Of a stretch of DNA of 64,000 nt, positions 54,655 through 64,000 are shown in pieces. The position numbers were made by a program, and so were the translations under genes. The notes beneath the pieces were generated by a model, which saw only the letters and a program-made list of their open reading frames with translations, was not told the DNA's origin and searched no databases. The first letter of the stretch is position 1, and every line of letters starts with the position of its first letter. The stretch comes from Tricholomella constricta (lineage: Eukaryota; Basidiomycota; Agaricomycetes; Agaricales; Lyophyllaceae): contig JAACJP010000012.1 in NCBI GenBank assembly GCA_013368375.1, forward strand, positions 496,001-560,000. The letters run 5' to 3'.

Positions 54655-56101
54655 ATGAGCAGTCTCCTCCAGTTCAGCGGCCACCAACACCTCCGCCACC
54701 GCCTCGTCCTCTCCATTCTAAGTGGCAAACATGTCCGCATCGACAAAATTCGCTCTGACGATAAAAATCCTGGTCTGAGAGGTGCGTTCTGCAACTCGGT
54801 TTCTTTCCATCTACCACTCAGCCTCGTCCGAGTAGACTTTGAGATCAGTCTGTTGAGGTTGCTGGAGAAGGTCACTAACGGTACTATAATTGAGATATCC
54901 GTCACTGGTACGCGTTTCGTGGCTTATTTCTAACCAGGATAGCTTAAATGTCATTTCACAGGTACTGCTATCCTCCTAAAACCTGGTATCATTTCGGGCG
55001 GGGCTCTAAGTCATGACTGTCCTCTATCACGATCTATCGGATACTTTCTTGAACCTATCGTAATGCTTGCCCCCTTCGCCAAGACACCTCTGCAACTGAC
55101 GCTGCGAGGTATCACGACCGACGAACACGACCTTTCAGTAGGTTTATCAATTTACGGCTCACCTTTCTCTGAACGTTATGAAGGTCGATCTATTCCGGAC
55201 GGTCACCTTGCCACATCTACAACTATTTGGTATCTCTGACGGCTTGGAACTACGGGTAATTTCACTCGCAACCACCGCCTTTGCCCCATCTAATCTTATA
55301 ACTAGATAAAAAAACGCGGGGCACCACCTGAAGGTGGTGGTGAAGTCCAACTTCTCTGTCCCATCGTCAAACAGGTCAAGACTCTGAACTTTGTAGATCC
55401 TGGCAAAATTAAGCGGATACGCGGCGTTGCGTGCGTTACTCCATGTCTTCTGCTGGTCTACCACTCAATAAATCTTCAAGGACAGTCATGCCGTCCGGGT
55501 GAACCCGCAATTCTCCAACCGAATGATAGAATCCTCCCGCTCAATCCTCAACCGCTACATCCCTGACATATACCTCTATTCCGACGTTTACAAAGGCGAC
55601 GAGAGCGGCAAGTGGGTACACAACACTACCGTCTACAATTCGTTTTTAATCCTTTGTCATAAGATCACCAGGCTATGCCCTTAGTCTCCTTGCAGAATCG
55701 ACAACCTCCGCCATACATTGCTCAGAGGCTATCTTCAAACCTGGAGTAGCCCCAGAGGACATCGGACTAGAAGCAGCCCGTGCTCTTATGGCCGAGGTGA
55801 ATTTGGGCGGTTGCGTAGACCGGAAACACCAAATCCCTGTTCTTCTTATGATGGTTTTGGGAAGTGAGGATGTTGGGCGGTGTTTGATGAGCGAACCTAC
55901 TCCACGAACGTACGTAACCATAGTGGAGGAGTGTTATATGAATTGACATCGATATGATCTCGCAGAATACAGTTCTTGCGGGACGTCAAACAATTCTTTG
56001 GCACGTCCTTCAAGATCGTTGCAGCGGAGCCAGGCTCCAGTCAGCTTTTGTATTCATGTTATGGCACTGGTTATGTTAATGCGAACCGGACACTCGCTTG
56101 A
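54655..56101 (+). CDS. RCL1: RCL1, 18S rRNA processing factor (RNA 3'-terminal phosphate cyclase-like)
   Basis: Nucleolar protein that works with Bms1 in pre-18S cleavage; it keeps the cyclase fold but lacks cyclase activity in characterised species. Start MSSLLQFSGHQHLRHRLVLS, then ILSGKHVRIDKIRSDDKNPG, LLRLLEKVTNGTIIEISVTG, TAILLKPGIISGGALSHDCP, LSRSIGYFLEPIVMLAPFAK, PLQLTLRGITTDEHDLS, RTVTLPHLQLFGISDGLELR, GGGEVQLLCPIVKQVKTLNF and the ending CYGTGYVNANRTLA. The usual cyclase His is not expected in Rcl1. Around ten introns. Confidence 0.92.
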
Positions 56102-56369
56102 TTTCTTTGGACGCTTCTCCTTGCCAATCTGGTCCCGGGGAACATCAGTGACCGTCGATGCTATATCGGTGGTGTAGCTCTCCATACCGCTTGTACGCGT
56201 CCACATCGTGCGACCCCACAAAGATGCCTCAAGTCGCACAGGGCGATGATGAACAAAAGGCGCCGGTAATTACGATAACCTGCACAGTAGTGATGGGATT
56301 TCTATCTAGCTTCTGTGTTGATCGAATTACAAGAAAACATTGAAATGTGGAACGTACCGGGTTGTATTT

Positions 56370-57191
56370 TCATCTACGCCGAGCCGCGACCACCAGAAGG
56401 GTACAAAGAGCTCCAGCTACGAACCCAATTGTAGGGCCAACAGCAGGGAACCAGGTTATGTTAAAGCTTCTGGGGTTTGCCTTGCCACCGACTTCGGCAA
56501 AAGTAGGGACACGGTCATTCTCCCAACCGTCATCCAAAAGTTTATGCATCATCATGTCGTCTAGAAGAGCGAGTTCTTCCATCTCCCAAGCATTACACAC
56601 ACTCGTCATCCACTTCATCCTCTTTTTCCCAAGTTCCCCACCAACACCGGGTGCCCTGATCTTGAGCTGTGCTCTTAGCTCCCCGACTTTGGTGATCGTC
56701 TGGCCCTCAACGCCGGAAAGCGCGTTCTGCAGTTTCTTCTTTACCAAGTTCGCCATTCTGGGCCCATTCCCATTTGTTGAGATCATGATCTGCAGCGGGC
56801 CATCACGTATCTGAGAGCCGAAGTAAAAGTCGCAAGAGTCGGGAATGTCTGCAGCGTTAACTGGGATTCTGGCGTTCCTGGACATGTTGCAGATGCTACG
56901 AGAGAGCTCGACGTCATCCAGGGCCGTGAGTACCATATCCATCCCCTGGAGCTCCTCGAGCCCAGCGAAAGGGCGATCATGGTAGGCAATACGATGAGTG
57001 TGCTCGTTAATGAAGCGTCTGGTACGCGGGTTGAGACCGTCGTGGGGAGACACCACTGTTATGTGAGCGTCGGTAGTGAGGATAGAGTCGATGCGCTGCG
57101 ACGCAACTTCACCACCGCCGACTATAAGAACACGCTTGTCCTTGAGTTGCCAAGCGATGAGTAGGGAACCTCCTCCCACTGTGTGCGCCAT
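56370..57191 (-). CDS. MET8: Siroheme synthase MET8-like (precorrin-2 dehydrogenase/ferrochelatase) with C-terminal membrane helix
   Basis: Makes siroheme, the cofactor of sulfite and nitrite reductases, from precorrin-2. An intron-free frame of 273 residues. NAD-binding motif DKRVLIVGGGEVASQRIDSI near residues 18-37, then ITVVSPHDGLNPRTRRF, LTALDDVELSRSICNMSRN, IPVNAADIPDSCDFYFGSQI, and ISTNGNGPRMANLVKKKLQ. This order matches yeast Met8. Unlike the soluble yeast enzyme, the last 25 residues form a hydrophobic stretch (FPAVGPTIGFVAGALCTLLV) with a basic end VAARRR, suggesting a tail anchor. A downstream splice variant is possible but not supported. Divergent from the ECM2-like gene. Confidence 0.85.
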   Translation of the reverse strand: MAHTVGGGSLLIAWQLKDKRVLIVGGGEVASQRIDSILTTDAHITVVSPHDGLNPRTRRFINEHTHRIAYHDRPFAGLEELQGMDMVLTALDDVELSRSICNMSRNARIPVNAADIPDSCDFYFGSQIRDGPLQIMISTNGNGPRMANLVKKKLQNALSGVEGQTITKVGELRAQLKIRAPGVGGELGKKRMKWMTSVCNAWEMEELALLDDMMMHKLLDDGWENDRVPTFAEVGGKANPRSFNITWFPAVGPTIGFVAGALCTLLVVAARRR

Positions 57192-57333
57192 TAGAGTCGT
57201 GGACGAATGGAAATAGCAATCGTTTAATTTTTAGCGCTAGATTTTCACGTATCACGTGTGGATAACATTGAGGGATGGTTTGTCAGCAGGGCCGCTTCCT
57301 CTTTGATCGTCAACGTCGACGAGCGTTCACAGA

Positions 57334-58573
57334 ATGCCTCCCAAGGCCGACATCAACAAAGCTGGCTGGGAGCAGAGCGAGTTTCCTATTCTCTGCGAAA
57401 CATGTAAGTTTCTCTTGAGACCCGTTCACCCCGCATCTCACACGTCAAACTAGGTCTAGGCGATAACCCCTTCGTCAGAATGGTGCGTCCCCACGAGGCA
57501 TATCCTTCTTTTATCTGCTAACCCCAGTTGCAGTCAAAACAAGAGTATGCAAGATCCTGTGGAACATGTGCCCGACCATTCACCGTCTTTCGCTGGAACC
57601 CCGGCTCCGGCATGCGCTTCAAAACCACCGTCATCTGCCAAACCTGCGCCAAGGTGAAGAACGTATGCCAAACGTGCCTCCTTGACCTCGAGTACGGCCT
57701 CCCCACACAAGTCCGTGACACAGCATTGGCGCTGCAAAATGAGGCTCCCACGAGCGATATAAATCGCGAGTACTATGCACAGAACATGGAGGGCAAGGTG
57801 TGTTTGCTCCTGAATGATCCTTGAAGCCGCTCCTCAGTTTGAGTGCCATCCAGCTTGACGGCAACAAATCCGGATTAGACTCCGGTCGTGCATCTTCAGC
57901 AGGCAAGGAGATGCTGAAGCAGCTAGCGCGGACAGATCCGTACTACAAACGCAACCGGCCGCAAGTCTGCTCCTTCTTTGTCAAGGGAGAATGCAGTCGG
58001 GGGACGGAGTGCCCGTATCGACACGAGAAGCCGGTGAATAATGAGATGGCTCACCAAAATATACAGGATCGGTATCATGGTCGGAATGACCCCGTGGCGC
58101 GTAAGATCTTGGCGACGCATGCGGATAACCAGGGCCTCAAACCCCCAGACGATATCACAATTGTTTGTCTCTCCCTATATCTATATAACAAGTCTCATAT
58201 CAACATCATGTTTTCCTATAGACTTCCATCTTCCTTTCCTCCCTCTCCCCAGAATCTACAGAGCTTAGCATACGGACTCATGTTTTACAGTCGCTACCAA
58301 CCGTTCAGCCTACGCAGGTCAAGTCTGTGGTCCATGTCGCAAAATCGCGGTACGTCGCTTGCCCGTTCGTTCTCATTCCAGCCTCCCATTCAAATATGTA
58401 ACATTAGATGTGCATTCGTGAACTTCAAGGAGCGCGCCGTTGCCGAGACGGCTGCTCAGGCTTGGGCCAACGGTCTTGAAGTCGACGGGGAGAGGGTTGG
58501 TGTAAAATGGGGCCGTAGTCGCGCAGGGACTAAGATTCTAACCAGCACCCCCCCGACTCCAGTTCCAGCTTAG
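57334..58573 (+). CDS. Pre-mRNA-splicing factor ECM2/SLT11/RBM22-like
   Basis: Component of the activated spliceosome near U2/U6 and the 5' splice site. Start [20 protein letters not shown]. The N-terminal zinc module has [46 protein letters not shown]. Following exons give [20 protein letters not shown] and a CCCH finger [20 protein letters not shown]. An RRM follows after an intron ([40 protein letters not shown] across an intron, [20 protein letters not shown]). It ends TPPTPVPA. Full length and no break. Confidence 0.9.
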
Positions 58574-58863
58574 AGTAACTTTGGACTCCTGTTTGTGTAA
58601 ATTATATTTGCGGGCTGTATTAAAACCCATAGTACGTCTACCGTCTACTCATGTTATGCGCAGCTTCAACGCCACGCGCTTTTCCAAAGGCTGTTCGAGG
58701 AGGTGGTTCGTTGTATGCGATGTCCCACCGCCGAAACGGACAATAAAGGCTTTATTAGCCAATCGAAATGTATGCTACGATAACTGAGAATATACCGCTC
58801 TTCAAAGAATAAGATATCGTAATGTCCTTCTCCAACCGTCCGTAACGCATTAGGCTGTGGTGT

Positions 58864-60126
58864 TCAAACAAGCAGGCCACCGACAGCGACTGCCGAAAGC
58901 CATGCGGCCACAGGTACAACGCCTGAACCGCTGGATAAAGCTCTGCCTAGATTGACCAGGCCAGGACCGGCTGTAAGCAACGCGAAACGATGAGCAGACA
59001 CTCTCCGGCAATGATGGTAAGGTATGGTGGACATACGGCAGATACCCGCCAGGCCCCAACCAATCCCAAAAATAGCTGCGCCACTGATGAGCTTGAGGTC
59101 TATCGGACCGCCCTTAGGGATGGACCACGCTCCTCCAAGTAGAGACTTTTCTGGGCCACGAAAGAAATGGTACAAGGTGATGGAAATAGGCAACGTGCCG
59201 GCGGCGAGGAATGCGAGGGAGGGATCAAACGACGGGCTGAATGGGAGGCTCAGGAACGACAAGACACGCGCCGATTCGCTGAGATTGGAGAGGCGGAGTG
59301 CAAGGGCAAAACCAAAGCCTGTGGCGAGAGAAGCGAGGAGGCGGGCATTTGACAGCGGTTTCGGCGCGTCGGACTCCTTCGTCAAGCAAACCCGCCTTTT
59401 TGAGACCTACATCCCGATAGGTTCAGATTAAGAAATCCGGATTATAGGTGGAACAGATTAGACCCAATAATACAAGAGCGCCGATATCACTGCCTGCGTC
59501 GAGAGCAGGACTTTGGGGTTCGCGCCTAGCGACCAGTCCATGCTTCCAGTGCGAGGAAGCTGAGTGGGCAGAAATTGGACAGTCAGAACGCCCGTGATGA
59601 AGAAAGTGACGGTTGCCACAATTGATCTATGCTAGATTGAGTTGAAGATTATGGAACCCGGCTCACAGGTACCAGACATACCGGAGAGAGAAGCGCGACA
59701 TGCCGCAGATCATATGACTGTATGTAATGTATGTCAAGAAGAAGGAGATGAATAGCGCGCATAATTACCCAGAGGTACAACCATTTGAAAGCTATGCAAA
59801 AGAGGAATGAGTTAACGTATATACTAGAGAAAAATAACGCGATGTAATTTTACTTTCGTGCCTAGTCCGACCAGGAACCCGGCGAGCGCAACGCGTCCGA
59901 TGCCCACGTTGAAGGGTTGCGGATCACCTCCTTCCACGAGTCCGACGTATGCACCGCCCAAGATTAGCCCAGTAACACCAAGCAGGGCCTCTTTTGAGCC
60001 TCGAACAGCGCGATGGAGGAAACCCGATATTCCAAAGACATTCCCGTTGAGGAGCAGAAGCGCATGGACTGGCAGGGAAAGACCAATGCCTCCCAGGAAA
60101 GACTGGAGGGGAGTAGGAGACGACAT
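58864..60126 (-). CDS. YeeE/YedE-family sulfur (thiosulfate-type) transporter
   Basis: Multi-pass membrane protein with two similar halves. Exon 1 (MSSPTPLQSFLGGIGLSLPV) covers the first helices. Three short introns then assemble the signature LSNGCTSGHMICGMSRFSLR and SIVATVTFFITGVLTVQF. A ~57 bp intron near 59400-59455 leads into the C-terminal half: LLASLATGFGFALALRLSNL, GGAWSIPKGGPIDLKLISGA, AIFGIGWGLAGICPGPGLVN, ending SAVAVGGLLV. The CTSGH..CG and CPGP blocks hold the cysteines that in bacterial TsuA (YeeE) guide thiosulfate through the membrane. Thiosulfate or another sulfur species is thus the likely substrate by family, not proven here. MET8 lies 1.7 kb away. Confidence 0.8.
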
Positions 60127-60400
60127 GGAGGAACTGAGTAGAATTCACCCGAGAAATTATCGCGATAATAACATAACGATTCAGGATGACGGAGACTTTC
60201 CGAATCAGGATCCTTGGTACACACTACGGCACGTGACTGTGTCGTGTGACGTTTAAAATTAAATTTCCGGTGAGTCCCGCTACGCGTACTAATTAATAAT
60301 TGCCCATGACAGATCACTCGTATTCGACTACTTGTGCAGATGCGAATTTTATTGTATAGGTGAGATAGAAACCCAGAGGCCTTCCGGTTTGGGCTTCCAA

Positions 60401-62235
60401 TTATCTACTACCAATGACAAGTTGATCAGCCTCCTCTTGACTCATGCTATCCTTCGCTGCTGGTATCGCCACCGCTGTCACCTGGAGGTCAACCTCTTTG
60501 GAAATAACGCCAGGTGCATGACAGCTTCGCAAACACTGCCCAATCATACCGCGCCACATCGTGTGGCCGTCGACACTTTCACACATAATGTTTTCTACGC
60601 CCATTACCTCAACGGACTGCAACCCGGCCACCTCCCAACTCGCATCTGATGCCCGAGATAGCACCGCGAGAACGTAGTCGTTGCTCGTGTATCCATTCAC
60701 CAGCCTTCCGGACACTAGGCGACGTATCTCAGACCATGTCTGCGCGTCTGCAGGTGCTGGCGTGCCAAAAAGGTACACGTCCTGGATGAGGTGAGTGGTT
60801 TCAGATGGAGGCAATGTCACAAGATGCTTTAGAGCTTCAAAAATAACGAGAGAACCAAGGGAGTATCCAGTCAAAGTCACTGGTCGACTTCCAAAGACAT
60901 GTTTCGCCAGAAGGTCTCCAAGAACGGCACCAGCCTTCATCGCAAGTGCTTTAGCATTCATCCACGGATTGTCTTCAGAGGGCGTCAGCCCCTAGTAAAT
61001 CAAGGTAAGTGATTGTGAGCTCGCCTATAATTTGTCCAATTTTCAGCCATGCTATAGGCGCCAGTGAAGCCATTAGACTCGCCAGAATCGTGCGTTTGAT
61101 TACTTGCGCTTTCAAATATCCCAAAGCATGCGACTTGAGGAGCGTGGCTAGAGCTGTTGAGAGCTCTTCTAAAGCCTCGACCTCCTATATCGTAGTGTGA
61201 TTGGCTATGGATACTCATTTTGCATCCCAATGCCACTTACCCATTGAAGTGCATACGTGTTGTCCCCACCAAGCACGGTCCACGGGGCCGTCACATCTTC
61301 TCTGCAGGACAACCACCCACTGACACACAACCTGACGCCGAGCGTCTCGTCGCCTCGAATTTCCCGAATAGGCACAAGCGCCAAATCACGTATCTCTCGC
61401 GTATGTCGCTCAACCATGCTCGCAGTCGACCGCGCGCCATATACGCCGAATAGCGCGCCACATACGACAGATGAACCCGCGAGACCGCTGGCGAGCAAGC
61501 CCACCGCGGTGCCTCCCACCCCCAACCAACCTAGAACTGTTGTGACTCCAGCTCCCACAAGAGGCGCAGCCAGCCCACCAGTCATGCCGATAAGGACGCC
61601 GCCCGCAACTGCACCAAGGCCCATCCCCACCACGCGTAACGTCTTCCTCCGCTCTGCGTGGTCTGCCGTAGCCGCTCTGGCCTTCTCCTGTGCTTTCCCA
61701 AGAGCGCGTTCTGGGTTCTTTAATGTGGAGACGATGGTTTCTTCATCGAGAATTCCAAATGCGGTGAGAAATGATCGCGTTCGGGCAGAATATTGTTTTG
61801 AAGTTGTGAGATGTAGAAATAGGATGCTGTTCAGGATTTTGGTGAGATCCTCAGAGCGAGGTAACTTTGAAAGCTTCCCGATTGACGTATCCGTGTATGT
61901 GTCGAGTTTCGGGCAATCTACGTCGAATGTTGTTTGAGTAAGGGCTGTGGTTCGTGAGTGAGGATCGAGTCTATACCTTTCCCCGAATCATGGCATATAA
62001 TCCATGCGTTCTCGAGTATCTCCTGTGCCCAGCGCTCGATCTCTTGCTGGAATGCATCACGGCGGCCAGCAGCCTCGTAATCAGGGAGCGAGGAGAGCGA
62101 ATATTCTGTTTCTGCATACAGCTCCTGTGTGTTCCTGTATGCTGCAAGTCGACACAACAAATGGTCAAAGACGGTTTCTCTGTCCTGTTGGCTAAGATGT
62201 TCTGGTGGAATCAGGTTGGTGAGGTCTGCAGACAT
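60401..62235 (-). CDS. TMCO4/DUF726-like alpha/beta-hydrolase membrane protein
   Basis: Start MSADLTNLIPPEHLSQQDRE. An N-terminal helical part is followed by LPRSEDLTKILNSILFLHLT, FLTAFGILDEETIVSTLKNP, and a glycine-rich double membrane segment (VGMGLGAVAGGVLIGMTGGL, LGWLGVGGTAVGLLASGLAG). Then comes VCGALFGVYGARSTASMVER and the hydrolase domain with nucleophile elbow GYSLGS (TLTGYSLGSLVIFEALKHL) and DVYLFGTPAPADAQTWSEIR, VNGYTSNDYVLAVLSRASDA. This order matches the DUF726/TMCO4 family of putative lipases. Physiological role unknown. It ends QEEADQLVIGSR. Introns near 61000-61200 and 61630-61970. Confidence 0.82.
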
Positions 62236-62387
62236 AGTTTCAGTAGAGAAAAACGAGGCCGTAACTGTGCACCATATGATGACATCATCAACGGCCTTCC
62301 TCCACACAACGTCTATACAATTGCATATGTATAATAAATGTCCAGGGATAGGCGTTGATAGTATTACAAGAGTAGACCGTGTCCACC

Positions 62388-63797
62388 TTAAGATCCTAAA
62401 AGCCCTCCTATTCCCGTGCTCTTAATCAACGGCTAGAGAAACTGTCAGATATCTTATCAACAACGAGCCAGGGGTGCTAACCTCAAGGTCGGAAGGATCT
62501 AGAGGGCACATAAAGTCAAAGTTGTTCTGGACCACAGGCGAGACCGTGATGAAGAGTATTCGCAGTCCAAGCTAGTATACTAATAAGGCGTGGCTTCAAG
62601 CATGCGTAGAGAACAAAGTCATACCGTAATTTTGTAGTTGACTTTGATGTTAGACTTGGCACCGCCAACGCCACACTTCGACGCCAGATCTTGGAGGATT
62701 AAACCTTGTGGGTCGTCCGTCGTTTTGTACTGGATGGCGAAGGGGAACGTCCAGTTCGTAAGCTGATTAGCACGGAAGACCACGTCCTTGGAGATGCCCT
62801 CTCCGAGCTGAGGTTCTTTGCCGTTGATGGGGTAGAAAATCTACAACAGCGTGAGGTCATTCGAATGCACTTGAGGTTACCACCCTTACCTCGGCCTTGA
62901 TCTGTTTGAAATTGACAGCGAAATAATTTGGGTTATTGACGCTGAGGAAGTGATGGTCAGCCGAGCTTCACTATGTTTGGCAGATCAAGATATGTCCTTA
63001 CGAGATGTTGACGCCCAGGTTCACTTGTATCCCGTTGTCAATCAATTGAATCTACGGGCATTGGATTTAGCTTAGTTTTAGTTTATAGCCATTGTGTCGT
63101 TCACTGACAGCGCTTCCACCTTTTGATATCGTTTCTACATTGCCGATGGTGATATTCGGGGGACGTATCCACTAGTAAGATATAATTTATCGGACTATTT
63201 AGCTGGACATGTGCAAACACTCACCAGAGCGAGTGCGAGAACTATACTGACGAACAGCAGCACGCCGATCATAATCGTGCAACAACAAAGCCTCCCAAAA
63301 CACCGTCCGCGTCCACCCTTGAAGATCATAAGGTCAATGTATAAATGTGTTAAGGACGGCAATAGAGTGCACCTTCGTCCATAGAGCGCCTTGGTGAACA
63401 TATCTGTAGTTCCTCAACGCCCGCGCGGTCCTTCGAGAAACAGTAAGACAAAGTAGGAATTCAGTGGCAGTAGGCAGACGTGCCTCTTCTCCCGTGGTTC
63501 AATTCTTCCCAATTCCGAGTTGATCTCCTTGGAGCCCGATGGTTCCAAACCTCCGTTAGTGGCACGAGCGTACGTGCGCTGGGACTGTGAGCGCTCTGGG
63601 GGGTATTCTCGGTCATATTGGGGTTCGTCTCGGTACCCAGTACCATATGTGTCGTACGAGGGCCCTATTCCTCCTTGGTCGTATGTTTGATGTGGTACAG
63701 ACGTCGAGTAGGGGTTGTAATCCGGCGTAGACTCGTTGTATATAGGTTGATGTTGCAGACGGCCAGGCTGCTCCGCATATGGGTCTCGGTAAGCCAT
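62388..63797 (-). CDS. LEA-2 (LEA14-like) domain membrane protein
   Basis: Start MAYRDPYAEQPGRLQHQPIY; the first ~100 residues are rich in Tyr, Pro, Gln and Arg. A membrane helix (CTIMIGVLLFVSIVLALAL) follows a Cys/Arg patch GRCFGRLCC. The exposed part carries the LEA-2 fold: WIRPPNITIGNVETISKGGS, IQLIDNGIQVNLGVNIS, NNPNYFAVNFKQIKAEIFYP, TNWTFPFAIQYKTTDDPQGL and VNYKITLGLRILFITVSPVV, FDFMCPLDPSDLE. The last intron (about 62432-62482) gives the end PLIKSTGIGGLLGS; without it the frame stops at about 62430. The layout resembles plant NDR1/HIN1-like proteins and fungal vacuolar or wall-facing LEA-2 proteins. Role unknown. Confidence 0.78.
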
Positions 63798-64000
63798 TGT
63801 GGAATGTCGTTAATAATTGAGTATAAGTGACGAGAGGAAAAGCTCGAGGAAACTCCAGCCTCAAGGAAAGGATGGAGGTCAGAAACAAAGGTATGATGCT
63901 GTGGTTACTTGATATGGAAAGCGTAGTTACAGGCGTGACACCCTGCTGGCACAATGTGCGGCCACGCCCTTGCGCAGTTTCTGACGGTCAGACATTGCCG

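Noticed and set aside
54423..54905. Minus-strand frame that would extend UBA3 upstream, with an acidic EDEAVAEV-like reading
   Set aside because: It is antisense to the well-supported RCL1 first exons; the [12 protein letters not shown] start fits UBA3 better.
56054..56239. Minus-strand frame downstream of MET8 as an extra C-terminal exon
   Set aside because: No splice join gave a consistent frame, and the MET8 frame already ends with a normal stop.
58864..60126. Two separate genes at 58864-59385 and 59824-60126
   Set aside because: Splicing joins both into one two-halved YeeE/YedE protein, with the signature CTSGHMICGMSRFSLRS spanning three exons.

Overview
The window is nuclear DNA of a filamentous basidiomycete, most likely an Agaricomycete. 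The genes are compact and split by many 50-60 bp GT..AG introns, the gaps between genes are short, and the products are typical fungal housekeeping proteins: NNT-type transhydrogenase, RAD54, OGG1, CCT4, UFD1, NMT, UBA3, RCL1, NPR2, MET8 and RRN6. There is no operon structure, CRISPR array or rRNA, and I could not support any tRNA.

Layout. 1-430: the 3' end of an unrecognised gene. 431-1911: no convincing gene. 1912-6294: mitochondrial NAD(P) transhydrogenase. 6559-7622: a 1,064 bp hAT-type element with 117-118 bp near-perfect terminal inverted repeats and an 8 bp target duplication. 7778-9208 (-): nucleotide-sugar transporter. 9376-11496 (-): single-pass membrane protein. 11989-22765: a block of chromatin and DNA-damage genes (Crb2/53BP1-like Tudor-BRCT protein, chromodomain protein, RAD54), with a small BRI3-like membrane protein between the first two. 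22893-30192: LIN1/CD2BP2, PQ-loop transporter, LisH-CTLH protein, an unrecognised LRR-like protein and mitochondrial ribosomal protein uL3m. 30323-41698: RRN6-like Pol I factor, mitochondrial carrier, CCT4, UFD1 and N-myristoyltransferase. 41826-52891: the most unusual part, described below. 53178-63797: UBA3, RCL1, MET8, the ECM2/RBM22 splicing factor, a YeeE/YedE sulfur transporter, a TMCO4-like hydrolase and a LEA-2 membrane protein.

The unusual part holds three small heat-shock protein genes. Two are nearly identical and inverted to each other (41937-42516 and 51163-51743). The third is a diverged paralog (44446-45024). All three promoters carry a heat-shock element and an AT-rich TATA-like box. 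The extra Hsp20 copy belongs to a patchwork of about 2 kb at 50834-52891: inverted Hsp20 plus promoter, then a frameshifted fragment of a second nucleotide-sugar transporter, then a direct copy of the last 623 bp of NPR2. It lies between an unrecognised gene and UBA3.

Most genes serve unrelated core functions. Two neighbourhoods may be meaningful: the DNA-repair/chromatin group (Crb2-like, chromodomain, RAD54, then ING and OGG1 further on), and MET8 with the YeeE/YedE transporter 1.7 kb away, both linked to sulfur assimilation. Many genes are divergent pairs with intergenic spacers of only 70-190 bp. Exon joins were worked out by eye from splice sites, reading frame and family similarity; terminal exons carry the most uncertainty.
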